This document shows, piece after piece, positions 10,285-19,890 of a stretch of DNA of 20,000 bases; the first letter of the stretch is position 1, and each line of letters opens with the position of its first letter. Source of the stretch: Chrysomallon squamiferum (lineage: Eukaryota > Mollusca > Gastropoda > Neomphalida > Peltospiridae); the NCBI GenBank assembly GCA_012295275.1, contig CM022672.1, forward strand, positions 10,290,404 through 10,310,403, in the 5' to 3' direction. Made by a program: the position numbers and the translations under genes. Under the pieces are notes generated by a model. That model saw only the letters and a list, made by a program, of their open reading frames with translations. It did not search any database and was not told where the DNA came from.

Positions 10285-10740
10285 TGTAATTTTGTAATTA
10301 ATTATTTTTATTTTATTTCATTTTTCAAAAGTTACTTTATTTATTTTTTTATATATATTCCTGGTATCGGTTATTATCGGACACCGATATTCTGATATTC
10401 ATTTATTTATACCTTGACCACTCAGTAACATAATTAATAAAACTCAGACTATGCGCCTGTCTCTTTCTCTTCGATTAATATTAGAAATTAGTTATTACAT
10501 GGCACCCACCTGCAAAAACAGGTGTACAAACAAAAGTTGTTTTATTCGCACCACGGGTTTCATTTTTGTTAAATAACCAAGAAACAAGTTAATGTTCACT
10601 GAAATGGCGCATATGCTATTTCAAAAAGGTATTTAATTGAAGATTAAAAAAAAAAAAAAGGAGCACACAAGATGCGTCATATTCAATAAATAAACGAGAG
10701 AATATATTACAGGGTATGTTGATAAATTAACCCGTGGATG
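10285..10740. other. AT-rich stretch with a small TATCGG hairpin
   Basis: TATCGGT at 10365-10371 and ACCGATA at 10383-10389 form a 7-bp stem with an 11-nt loop that itself contains TATCGG. Nothing else was recognised. Confidence 0.45.
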
Positions 10741-10905
10741 ATGGATAAGCGACTGAGTTATGAGTGAGTGGGTGAGTAATTCGTTGAGTGAATGAGTGAG
10801 TAAATGAGTGGTTGACTGAGTGACTGGTGAAATGGGTGAGTCAGTGGATGGGTGGACAGGTGAGAGAAAATGAGTAAGTTGTGGGTTGGTGGGTGAACGA
10901 GTGAT
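10741..10905. repeat. Degenerate (GAGT)n tetranucleotide array
   Basis: About 165 bp of GAGT, GGGT, GGTG and GACT variants on the plus strand, heavily diverged and G-rich on one strand only. Confidence 0.85.
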
Positions 10906-11000
10906 TGCACGAGAGGCTAACTCAACAGTTTATATGCAGTGTTACTATTTTGCCACTACTCACCAATGTATCTACAGGTATGATTAACGTACTCACTGAT

Positions 11001-11101
11001 GTGTTTTTGAATTGTAAAAATAGAATTGTTATAAAACTGAGGTTACCCAGAACAGCTGTTTTTATAAAGATATTAATGACATGTTGAAAAGTTATAATTA
11101 C
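11001..11101. repeat. Dispersed repeat, copy 1
   Basis: It shares GTGTTTTTGAA at its start and, at 11047-11076, a 30-nt core with copy 2 (12158-12275): CCAGAACAGCTG then TTTTTATAAAGATATTAA, matching at 28 of 30 positions. The section between differs by indels in A-rich sequence. The element type is unknown. Confidence 0.6.
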
Positions 11102-11289
11102 GCTTGCAGACAAAACAAACACGTGGTAATTCATTTTGATCCGGTTGTGTTGAACATGACACTTCCAACAAATTTTAAAATAATAATTCCCTCCAGCCTG
11201 TCTAGTTTATTAAAATTAGTTTGACGAAAAATCATTAACTGTATTTTAATAGCCTATTATAACAAACTCTTTTTTCCTTCCTTTTTTTC

Positions 11290-11317
11290 TTTTTTTTTTT
11301 TTTTTTTTTTTTTTTTT
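11290..11317. repeat. Poly-T run of 28
   Basis: Twenty-eight consecutive T preceded by a CTTCC/CTTTTT pyrimidine stretch. On the minus strand it would be a poly-A, but no element body is recognisable upstream of it. Confidence 0.93.
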
Positions 11318-11514
11318 ATCAAACTGAAATCTTGCCATTTCTCCCATAGCCTTTCTCCTGAATTAATCTTTTCTTAATTACTTTTAATCTGCTGATTCTA
11401 AACTTTCCATTTTTTCTTTCTTTCTTATTCACTCTTCCATATCCATCGCGGCGTACTTAATAAACCAGACACAACCGAAGTTATTAAGTCAACGAACAAA
11501 GCACGACACATTCG

Positions 11515-11797
11515 GTTACCTAACCCAGTTCACGGCTGTCACAATTAATGCCTGTATTGGCCATGGTTCTGTAGATTATATCCAGGAAATCTGCTTGTAT
11601 GCCTGGAAGAAACTTTCGCCCATTTTCCACCATTGATCGACTTTTATGGCTTCACCCTTTACTGGGGTCTTTTCATGCGAGCGCTCAGCTATGAAAAGGC
11701 CAACATAATATTTTCCTGTGCAGTTCACATGTCGATATTTTGTTTCGCTCTGATCTTGAATGAGGCAACCGCCGCGGAAACTAGCGTGACGCCAATA
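11515..11797 (-). CDS. Coding-like islet with two overlapping minus frames
   Basis: One minus frame is open from 11797 to TAA at 11578-11576 (73 codons); its likely acceptor is CACGCTAG|TTTCCG at 11782-11781. It includes VNCTGKYYVGLFIAERSHEK and VDQWWKMGESFFQ. A second minus frame ends at TAG 11522-11520 and includes GIQADFLDIIYRTMANTG and INCDSRELG. The second frame could form a 78-nt phase 1-1 exon using TTTCTTCCAG|GC and CTGG|GTTAGG. Which frame is real is unclear: they could be alternative exons, one frameshifted pseudogene, or chance, since the plus strand also has a 61-codon frame here. GC and CpG content exceed the flanks. The family is not recognised. Confidence 0.3.
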
Positions 11798-12157
11798 TTA
11801 ACAGAAATAGGAAATTAAGTGGTTTCAAATTTGTATTAATCCCTAGCGCTGTAGGTACTAGAAACTCGATCGCGTTCTCGGTCTGTTATCCTTAGTTATA
11901 GAAGTTTTAAATAGATGAATATATGCTTGGTATTTAATGTAGAGATAATTTTTTTTTTTGAAAAAGGAAAAATAAAAAAATAAATAAACGAAGATTATAA
12001 AAAAGAGGATACTGCATTGTGAGACCAAAGGCAGACTATTTAACAACAGTTTTCTCTAAATATATTGCAAATATATCTGGTCTAATAGAATGTGTTACTA
12101 ATACTCTCAGATCAGTTTAAAGTAAAAAGTTATAATTTTATAATCGTAATAAATTTA
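11798..12157. other. AT-rich stretch, nothing recognised
   Basis: No gene or array is supported; the minus-strand 62-codon frame at 11858-12046 is dominated by Phe, Lys and Tyr from AT-rich sequence. Confidence 0.5.
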
Positions 12158-12275
12158 GTGTTTTTGAATAATAAAATAAAATAAAATGACTGAAAAAAAT
12201 GAGTTTATCCAGAGCAGTTGTTTTTATAAAGATATTAAAAGTATGTTAATGACTTCGAATATAAATTTATAATTT
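12158..12275. repeat. Dispersed repeat, copy 2
   Basis: Direct-orientation partner of 11001-11101, about 1.16 kb away. The core at 12209-12238 reads CCAGAGCAGTTG then TTTTTATAAAGATATTAA. It has an (AATAA)n expansion near 12168-12188 absent from copy 1. Confidence 0.6.
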
Positions 12276-12330
12276 GATATAAAAAAAATTAAAATTCATA
12301 ACAACTACATTTACTTTATTTTATGCTTTT

Positions 12331-12465
<135 letters not shown>

Positions 12466-12485
12466 CACACCTCATTGTCCTCAAT

Positions 12486-12715
12486 CTGTATATCTCTATA
12501 CATCTATTTGTATATATCTTTCTATCTGTCTGTCTGCCTGTCTATCTGTCAATCTTTCACCTGCCCATCTATTTATCTATCTACTGACCTACATGCCTAC
12601 CTAGCTACCTACCTACCCACTTATCTATCTATCTATCTATCTATCTAATTATCTAATTTCTACCTCACTCCTACCTACCTATCTATCAATATATCTATCT
12701 ATCTATATTTATTAT
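12486..12715. repeat. (ATCT)n/(CTAC)n/(CTGT)n degenerate tetranucleotide array
   Basis: ATCT, CTGT and CTAC units with a cleaner (ATCT)n stretch around 12621-12646. It lies just 3' of a (TC)n array. Confidence 0.88.
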
Positions 12716-13024
12716 TTCTGTCTGTACACCTCTTTTTTTCTCTCACTATCTCGTTCTTTTAGAGATTAATTCATGTTTGGTTAAGCTTTTCTCTTGCAAA
12801 ACGAACATTACAATAAAACCTTAGCATTTCTAATTTAACGACCTATTAAAAAAAAAAAAGCACACATCAATAACCAATACTAATTAGTGTAATGTCCCAG
12901 AAAATAAGAAAAATGTACAATATCTAGTTACAGAACATAACTTTGAAAAAATATAATATGACATTAACGTAGTAATTAGAAAAGAAGAAAAAGAGCGATC
13001 AAATAAGTGTGATGAGATGTGATT
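12716..13024. other. AT-rich stretch, nothing recognised
   Basis: No coding frame, RNA gene or element is supported. Confidence 0.5.
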
Positions 13025-13162
13025 ATGTCTTTCAGTGATTCAGAAAAGAAACTGACAGAAATTAACGTCATTACGAAAGAGCGGTGGCAAAGCCGATTAC
13101 TCGCGTTTATAAGCTTCGATAGAGATGCAGACCGCAGAAAGAAATACAGATGGCTGTTTTAG
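13025..13162 (+). CDS. Small unrecognised open frame
   Basis: Forty-five codons from ATG at 13025 to TAG at 13160-13162. The peptide is charged and soluble, starting MSFSDSEKKLTEINVITKER and continuing WQSRLLAFISFDRDADRRKK, with no membrane segment. The DNA is richer in CpG than its flanks. TTATGTCTTTCAG at 13025-13035 also looks like a splice acceptor, so it could be the 5' edge of a terminal exon rather than a start codon. A poly-T and pyrimidine-rich region follows the stop. No homologue is recognised, and length alone does not exclude chance. Confidence 0.27.
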   Translation: MSFSDSEKKLTEINVITKERWQSRLLAFISFDRDADRRKKYRWLF

Positions 13163-13394
13163 TGTTGTTGTTTTTTGTTGTTGGTTTTTTTTTTTTTTTT
13201 TTGGAAATAAAGATATCATGTGACAAGAGAAAAAGGTTCTGTTTGTCGATATCTCTAAAAATCTGGATGTTTATTTTCTTTTCTTTTTTTTCTTTTGTTC
13301 TTTCTTGTTTTCTTTTTTATTCTTTGTTCTTTCTTTCTTTTGCTATTGTTATTATTATTATTATTGTTGTTGTTGTTGTTGTTGTTGTTGTTTT
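13163..13394. repeat. T-rich low-complexity block ending in (TTA)n and (TTG)n
   Basis: Includes a T run at about 13186-13202, CTTTT/CTTTC repeats at 13275-13340, (TTA)n at about 13345-13364 and (TTG)n at about 13365-13392. Confidence 0.88.
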
Positions 13395-13473
13395 GGGGTT
13401 TAAAAAAATATATATATATTGTTCTGTAGCGTCTCTCATATTAGTAGTATGTATGTGTGTACATGTATAATTG

Positions 13474-13800
13474 AGTGTGTGTGTGTGTGTGTGTGTGTTT
13501 ACAGAGGTATGTATATATATGTATGTGTGTATGTATGTATGCATTTCTGTATGTTTATGTGTATGTATGTATGTATGTATGTACAAAAGTCTATAGGTAC
13601 GTATGTACGTATGTAAATCAGAGTACGTGCGTATATATGAAAGGATGTATGTACATGTATTTATGTATGTGTATATATATGTATATTATGTATGTGTTTT
13701 ATGTAGTGTATATTGTGTGTACTGAGTTAATACATGTGTAATTTGTGTAATTATGTTCATGTGCATGTTTGTGTGTGTCTGTGACTGTGTGTATGTGCAT
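13474..13800. repeat. (GT)n plus degenerate (GTAT)n array
   Basis: A perfect (GT)n of about 24 bp at 13474-13498, then roughly 300 bp of GTAT, GTAC and ATGT variants. The Cys-Val and Met-Tyr-Val frames across it are artefacts. Confidence 0.85.
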
Positions 13801-14463
13801 ATTGCATATATATATTTGGATTAGTGTGAATTGTTGCTAGTTTTGTTCATTATAAAATAAACAGAAAAGCCTATTTTCCGATGAAAAAAAGAAAACAATT
13901 ACACAATTTTTATACTTTTTGTTTTATAATCCAAATCGACAGTTGACATGCATTGATCGAAAAATACCTGAGTAACATGTAGACATCTGCATTTCTCATT
14001 ATCCATTCGCCTTGCATAAGTGCTTTAGCAACAGGTGTGCGTGCATTTCGTATACAGAGTACTCATTACCACAAACCTGGCATTTGACAAAAACAATCGA
14101 TACAAAAACGTATGGTCTGTCAATGTTCCGTGTACATTAGTGTACAGTTATTATTATGTGAGCTTATTCAGATACTAAACCATGCTAAAAGAGCTTTCTG
14201 CTGCACCAAATGACTGTATTGCTACTTTGATATTGTATTGCTGGTTTTAATTTCTATTTTTGTTAATATATTCCTTTAGTTTTAGCAGTTATTATTTTTA
14301 AAACAGTATTTGTGTAAAATGTATAACAAAATATAGACTATACACACACGTTCATGCAGAAATGGTACAGTGCACTGTGATTAATTTTTTTGGAAATGTC
14401 TGTATTAAGTTGCTCTTATCGAATCATCATCTATTTTTTGTTGCTGCTGCTGCTGTTTTGTTG

Positions 14464-14464
<1 letters not shown>
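13801..14464. other. AT-rich stretch, nothing recognised
   Basis: No feature is supported apart from a short (CTG)n run (CTGCTGCTGCTG) near 14443-14455. Confidence 0.5.

Positions 14465-14543
<79 letters not shown>
14465..14543. repeat. Perfect (TG)n microsatellite
   Basis: 79 bp of uninterrupted TG. Such tracts can adopt Z-DNA. Confidence 0.98.
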
Positions 14544-14544
<1 letters not shown>

Positions 14545-15207
14545 TGCATCAGTGTGGTTACAGTATAAAAATACCAAAGTTAAAAAAAGTAATAGATAAA
14601 TAAATGCTGTCTTATGAAAGTTGCAATATTTTGAAATTGGGAAGTAAATTCCTTCAAAATGTTTGTTAAAAAATATATAAAAATAAATAAAAATAATAAA
14701 AAATAAAACTGAAAAAAAAATATATAAATAAAGAGTTTGTTTTAAAATAACTTACCCAATAATAAAAACACTTTCATATGCAAAATTGATATTTTAATTG
14801 GTTCATTCATTTATTCTTTCTTTCTTTCTACATGCTATTCGAGGTCATTTACGCTGGGATTTAAAATATGGGTTGAAGACGATTCATTTATACATCAGTG
14901 TAACCGATTCTGTTGTTCAAATTAAATAAACACTTACCACAATGGACACAGATTGTCTGGTGAAACAAAATCAGAATCAAAATTGCCAAAAACTTCTCTA
15001 ACGTCTGAAAACTTTCGAAACACATTTTATTTTCTTTTTCTCACTTATATTACTAAAATCCGGTATCCAAAAGAATAATTTCAGAAACACATCCCAGCAA
15101 CAATATATGGTATCCTTTATCCTCACAGAAGAACACACGAATTAAATTTCCCCATGAAATAAAAATCATCAGTAAAATAAAGAATAGATATCAAAGCAGC
15201 TAAATAA
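14544..15207. other. AT-rich stretch, nothing recognised
   Basis: AAATA-rich sequence at 14670-14740 and a TTTC run at 14813-14830; no gene is supported. Confidence 0.5.
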
Positions 15208-15399
15208 ATGTCGTCTGTTCTTTACGGTTCCGGCGCGCGGAATCATAGCATGGGAATATTGGCCCTGATCGAGGATAGCGAGCTAATGAAAAACTGCAAT
15301 AAAATCCGATGGAATTTTGTGTCGCAGCAAGACGGAATAGTTGGCGAATCTACAGCAGTAGGTCGATCGAGTAAACATAATCGGCTTGTCTTAGAGTAA
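15208..15399 (+). CDS. Low-confidence open frame in a GC-rich islet
   Basis: Sixty-three codons from ATG to TAA. It starts MSSVLYGSGARNHSMGILAL and is mixed and hydrophilic, with no cysteine-rich or membrane pattern. The DNA has several CpGs and clearly differs from the AT-rich flanks. ACAGCA|GTAGGT inside it is a donor-like site. Other frames are open for 35-50 codons too. No family is recognised, and a conserved non-coding element is equally possible. Confidence 0.2.
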   Translation: MSSVLYGSGARNHSMGILALIEDSELMKNCNKIRWNFVSQQDGIVGESTAVGRSSKHNRLVLE

Positions 15400-15870
15400 A
15401 ACCTGATGCTACAGACATTGTGGAAGCATAAGGTTCCTCGTGATACGTTTTGAATGTTATTTTAAGGTGTTTTTTTACAATCAAAAATAGAGTTTTGTAA
15501 ACAGAAAAAAGACTTGTACTTTAATGACATTTTTTTTTTCTTCTCTTTGCTCTGTCAGTTGCTATTGAAATGAATAATGATAGAATAATAGTGATGATTA
15601 TGATGATATGAAGATGAAGCAAGAATCAAAAAAAAAAAAAAGATGGTGTATTGTTATGTTATGTCATCAGATTATGTTTTGTTACATGGTGGTGTTATTT
15701 TATTTACATTGTTGTGTTATTTTATATTATGCTGTGAGACATTTATTTTTTATTGTGTTCTTCCTAAGTATTTGTATTTAATTTGTCTCCTGCTGTAGCA
15801 ACAGTAACGTGTGATGTTATTACTGCCGAATTTAGCTGCATGGTAACAATAAGACCAATGTCATTTGTAT

Positions 15871-15873
<3 letters not shown>
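15400..15873. other. AT-rich stretch, nothing recognised
   Basis: Contains small GATGAT and ATGTTATG-like runs and A13 near 15630; no gene is supported. Confidence 0.5.

Positions 15874-15954
<81 letters not shown>
15874..15954. repeat. Perfect (GA)n microsatellite
   Basis: 81 bp of uninterrupted GA. Confidence 0.98.
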
Positions 15955-15955
<1 letters not shown>

Positions 15956-16449
15956 AGTTCTTGTCGATAAACAGATACGAATCTTAAAAGTGTTCCTGTC
16001 CACTGAGAGAAAAACTCATATTTGTATACTTCATAAACTAACCGAAAGACACATGCTGCAATGGAAAAAAATATTCCAGTTCGTCCACTTATGAAGAATC
16101 TTCCTCCTACTTACAAGCCTTCCAAAAACACTATAATCATTAAGAGAAAGACCTACTCTTATAGTTAAGCTAATTAAGTGTTTTAATACGATAAAATACT
16201 TGCTACACTAGATTATCAGTAATGTCGTAAGTTTAGTGGAATGACAAACAGTATAAATAATGTTGAAGTGTTTAGAAAGATGAAATATTTCTCACTAAAA
16301 TTTCGAACTATCTGAGTTGAAAAATATGAAGAAGGAAGTTAAATTAAAAAAAAAAAAAAAAAATTGTGCTTAGATACGACAGAGTTCTAGAACAGTGGAA
16401 CCGTTTATAGATTCAAGTCGCAACTCCCATGTTTTGTTACCCTTGTGTA
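15955..16449. other. AT-rich stretch, nothing recognised
   Basis: Contains an A run at 16346-16363; no gene is supported. Confidence 0.5.
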
Positions 16450-16640
16450 ATTTATTTATTTACTTATTTACTTAATTAATTAATTAAACTTTGTATTTAT
16501 TTAGTTATTTGTATGTTTGTTTGTTTTGTTTGTCTGTTTATTTATTTATTTATTTATTTGTTTGTTTGTTTGTTCTAATTATTATTATTGTTGTTGTTGT
16601 TGCTGTTGTTATTATTATTATTATTGTTGTTGTTGTTAAT
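16450..16640. repeat. T-rich compound repeat: (TTTA)n, (TTTG)n, (TTG)n, (TTA)n
   Basis: TTTATTTATTTA near 16538-16557, TTTGTTTGTTTG to 16573, then TTA/TTG triplets to about 16636. The Tyr/Leu- and Ile/Val-rich frame through it is compositional. Confidence 0.88.
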
Positions 16641-16871
16641 TATAGTTTTCAGATTAAAGCACATGACCAATCTACTATATCTATGCATCCATTAGACTCT
16701 ATATTATTACAGCCAGTTATCAAATGACGTTACATCTGTTTCTCTTCCATGTTGCATATAATTATAAATAATTCCTTGCTGCAGGTCAGTGGGGCGGCAA
16801 CAGGTTTCTCTTCTCAAAAAACATCATCATATTTACAACAACAACAATAAGAACAATACACATGTGACACC

Positions 16872-17216
16872 TTATAAGGGTTCAGAGAAATATTCATTTA
16901 CTCGTATTTGAAAATCATACCAAACAAATTTGCGAGGCCCCAACCTTTTCTGAAATCTTGGAATCGCCTCTGGGAAACTGGCGTGTTTATGACAGCAATA
17001 TTCAAATAGGATTGTCCGCTGAAACTCGACATTATTCAGATGTGTTCTGAAAATGCTGTTGGCGATTCTTGGCAAGATAAAGCGATGAACGGGGCATTTG
17101 TGGAAAGTGCGCATATTGTGGTCTTTTCCTGTTATTACCCAGCCCGGAACCATCATGGCGGGCCACTTCGAGTGGATATTGAACGTAGTCAATCAGCAGG
17201 GCCTGTCGTCAAATAA
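16872..17216. other. GC-rich islet with overlapping open frames
   Basis: A minus frame (16872-17192, 106 codons, no ATG at its upstream edge) includes KWPAMMVPGWVITGKDHN and YCCHKHASFPEAIPRFQKRL. A second minus frame of 44 codons starts at an ATG near 17042 (MSSFSGQSYLNIAVINTP). A plus frame at 17010-17216 (68 codons) starts right after an AG (DCPLKLDIIQMCSENAVGDS). All three read without low complexity. At most one or two can be real, and I cannot choose: the longest (minus, 106) has length on its side, the plus one has a splice-like left edge. No family is recognised. Confidence 0.35.
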
Positions 17217-18325
17217 AGAGACTTCTTCGGAGTGTTTGCATATCAGCTGGAGCATCGATGGATTTTTCCTTTATTCTGTTATTGCCGCACGACAAACACG
17301 AGTAGTGTGACAGCAAACAACCAGGCTGAACGTCTTGAAAAGAAGATTTCGGATATTCGAAGATGAATAAAACAAACAGTTATTAACTGTTCCAGTCTGC
17401 AGAATGAAAAAAAAAAAATTCTAAAGTATGATGAATTGTATATATAAAAAAATATTAAAAATAAAAATAAAAATCAGACAGAGAAACATACATATACTTA
17501 AACACACAAACATGTATTGTCAAGTAACACATATATAAATATAAATGTATATACAAATTAAAAATAGCAAAACAATAAAAAGGATTGAATAACAGACGCA
17601 TTCTTAGAGACCATTTTGTGAGAAAGAAAAGTAACAGTTACAGAGGTATATAGGCACAGCGAGAGAAACTGAGAGATGATCTGTCTTCTAAAACATTGTT
17701 CACTGTACTACTTGGAATGCCAAATTATACATATATAATCTATGAATCGAAAATGCCTTTCGCGAACTTCAAATACCATGATTCTGACATGTATTCAAAA
17801 ATTCTTTAAAATAAGACATATGCTACTTTCGAGTTTGTTTTGTCAGATCGCTGTATACTTTATCATCCTAAAACACGTTTACTAGGCTCGGAGAAAGTAA
17901 ACATTGAACAGATTTCATAATAAATGAATTACATCTTATTATAGAAACAACAGCTGTCAACTCGCACATTTAGCTGTAGAGTGGATGTGAAAAAACTGTA
18001 GCTGGTTTGTAGTATAACGTGTTTACAAAGAAAAAGTGTGTCAGTCTCGGTATGTGTTTATCTATATACCTAGTCTTTGCGAAATATCTTTATAACTGTT
18101 AGTGTAATATAATGATATATGTATAATTAGCTTTCACTAAACATGTTTATAACTGTAATATAATTGCATTATTTTGTTATTTAAACAATAATTAATCAGA
18201 ATATTTTATTACTACCCTCAATGGTATCATCATTATCATCAGCAACACTTTATTATCATCATCATTATTATATTATTACGCCAAAAGGCAAACATGAATT
18301 ACAGAAACAATCATTTACATGCGTA
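17217..18325. other. AT-rich stretch, nothing recognised
   Basis: A local tandem echo occurs at about 18098-18165 (TTTATAACTGT...GTAATATAAT appears twice). Otherwise no gene, RNA or element is supported. Confidence 0.5.
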
Positions 18326-18358
18326 TACACATACATACATGCATACATACAAACATAT

Positions 18359-18422
<64 letters not shown>

Positions 18423-18445
18423 GAATACATACATACACACATACA
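18326..18445. repeat. (AT)n microsatellite inside a (CATA)n array
   Basis: Perfect (AT)n at 18371-18421, flanked on both sides by ATAC/CATA units. The uninterrupted AT core is self-complementary and can extrude a cruciform. Confidence 0.96.
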
Positions 18446-18876
18446 CAAATGTACAGTCATAGCTACAAAATTATATTCACATAGACACAACAATATTACA
18501 GTAACATATTAATACATAATCAACATATTTTAAATGCTATAATTAATTTAGTCTAACAAAACTTTCGCTAAGACAGTAGTACATATTACAACAGACGCAT
18601 TTCAATAATAATATCACGTTAAAATATTCACTGGTACAGTCTGTGGTAACTTGTTTCATTTTCGTCTGGCATAGACAACGATACACATATATTTATATAT
18701 CAGCATAATACTCCGATTTTACATCTAATTTGGGGAGAAATTATCTGAGGAATAAAATGTGCATGACCGAGATAAACGGGAAGCAATTTCAGCGAGAAAC
18801 TAGTACCTTTCATAGCGTGAGAAGTGATGGGATAATATTACATCGGAGACAAATTCTACTTCTACACCGTTTTCAG
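18446..18876. other. AT-rich stretch, nothing recognised
   Basis: No feature is supported. The open frame of the following exon candidate extends back only to about 18836. Confidence 0.45.
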
Positions 18877-18966
18877 ACTCCTGGGACTGAATCACCATAA
18901 TTTCTGTTACGTTGTAAATGAAATATGTCACGGGGTCGCGAAAAGACGTTTGTACTACTCAACAAG
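18877..18966 (+). CDS. Candidate 90-nt internal exon, unrecognised
   Basis: Bounded by a good acceptor, CTACACCGTTTTCAG|ACTCC, and a near-consensus donor, AACAAG|GTAAAT. Only one of the three frames crosses it without a stop, and that frame enters and leaves in phase 2, so the exon is symmetric and could be skipped without a frameshift. The 29-30 residues read LLGLNHHNFCYVVNEICHGV then AKRRLYYSTR. No neighbouring exon of matching phase is visible in the window. The fragment is too short to assign to a family. Strength rests on the splice sites rather than on the peptide. Confidence 0.33.
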
Positions 18967-19206
18967 GTAAATACTATCATTATATCTTAGATCAGTCTTT
19001 TGTCTATTTTCATTTGCGTTATTGTCCGTTCCAACCTAGAGCCCTACATCTAGTTAAGCTGAAGCTGTAGTGTGTGAGTGACTACCTTTATTACGATCGT
19101 TTTACCTTTCATTCGTAATCTCTAAGTACGGTCTTCTAATGCTGGCAGTTGCTGCCTGACTTAATCAGTTTCCTTCTTTTTTTTTTTTTTTTTTTTTTTT
19201 TTACAG
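18967..19206. other. AT-rich stretch ending in a 26-nt poly-T
   Basis: Nothing is recognised except T26 at 19177-19202, followed by ACAG, which makes a strong-looking splice acceptor. Confidence 0.5.
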
Positions 19207-19299
19207 GTAATATCGCTAATATCATTCCCGGGAGATCCCAAAACAAATTATAAGACTGAATGGAAGAATTTGATTATTCATGGTTTCTTGCTCTACTGA
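19207..19299 (+). CDS. Low-confidence terminal-exon-like frame
   Basis: Directly after T26-ACAG a frame of 30 codons is open to TGA at 19297-19299 (VISLISFPGDPKTNYKTEWK, then NLIIHGFLLY). The acceptor is formally excellent but may be an accident of the homopolymer. It would be entered in phase 0, which does not fit the phase-2 exit of the 18877-18966 candidate. The family is not recognised. Confidence 0.15.
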   Translation, partial: VISLISFPGDPKTNYKTEWKNLIIHGFLLY

Positions 19300-19558
19300 C
19301 TAACAATTACTGTGAATATATTGTAAAATATATATTTTTGTACCCACCTCTTTTCAAATCGCCATAGCACTTTAGCGATACCAGAATTTGAAGGTACTAC
19401 CGGGATGATCCGCAAACTAAAATCTAGCATCAAACCTTCTGGATACGCAGTGTGCTACGAAATCAATTTTCTAGGCCTGTTTTGAAGAGTTCTAAAAGCT
19501 TTAGCTGATGACGTGTTAACACGTTTCAGTCAAATAAACTGTTTCTGTCATTTGCTAC

Positions 19559-19613
19559 GTGAGCGCTCACTGCTTGCAATGGAAACGGCCGCTAGGGGCG
19601 ATCTCTATCCCCC
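19559..19613. promoter_or_regulatory. GC-rich islet with palindrome and CTCF-like motif
   Basis: GTGAGCGCTCAC at 19559-19570 is a perfect 12-bp palindrome. CCGCTAGGGGCGA at 19589-19601 resembles the CTCF core (near CCASYAGGGGGCGC) but is one G short. Position just 5' of the hAT insertion is probably incidental. Confidence 0.22.
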
Positions 19614-19647
19614 CTCTTTTTTTTCCCAGCCATAGCGAATTCAAAAT

Positions 19648-19655
19648 CTCTAAAT
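19648..19655. repeat. Left target-site duplication of the hAT element
   Basis: CTCTAAAT, paired with the right copy at 19891-19898. Confidence 0.8.
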
Positions 19656-19890
19656 CAGGGATCGGCAACTCTTGGCCCTGGATGATTTTAGTGCGGCCCA
19701 CTTGGACACCAGTTATTACTTTGTTAACTTTGTTGTTTTTTCTTTAAATCTCCAGACAAAAGCAGCCTTGCTTCCTAGCATCCCTTTTTGGTGCTCAGTA
19801 TTGAAGATAGAACTGAGAGAGAGAGAAATGTCGGTGTGTCTGTGTGTATACATGTTCAGCCCCCTTTCTTCTAAAGTTTGCCGATCACTG
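19656..19890. mobile_element. Non-autonomous hAT-type DNA transposon (235 bp)
   Basis: The left end is CAGGGATCGGCAACTCTT. The right end, read inward on the other strand, is CAGTGATCGGCAAACTTT, matching at 14 of 18 positions and starting CAG as hAT termini usually do. Immediately outside are CTCTAAAT (left) and CTCTAAAA (right), an 8-bp direct repeat with one mismatch, the length typical of hAT insertions. The left arm continues TTGGCCCTGGATG and GTGCGGCCCAC, the GGCCC-rich subterminal style of many hAT miniature elements. No transposase remnant fits in 235 bp, so mobilisation would have depended on a transposase encoded elsewhere. The interior carries GA and TGTG simple sequence. Superfamily is confident; the family is not named. 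Confidence 0.85.

Noticed and set aside
14362-14599. Cys-Val repeat frames
   Set aside because: Translation of (TG)n; the flanking residues show no coding character.
16405-16432. GATTCAAGTC near 16410, resembling a tRNA B box
   Set aside because: No A box at the right distance upstream and no tRNA fold.
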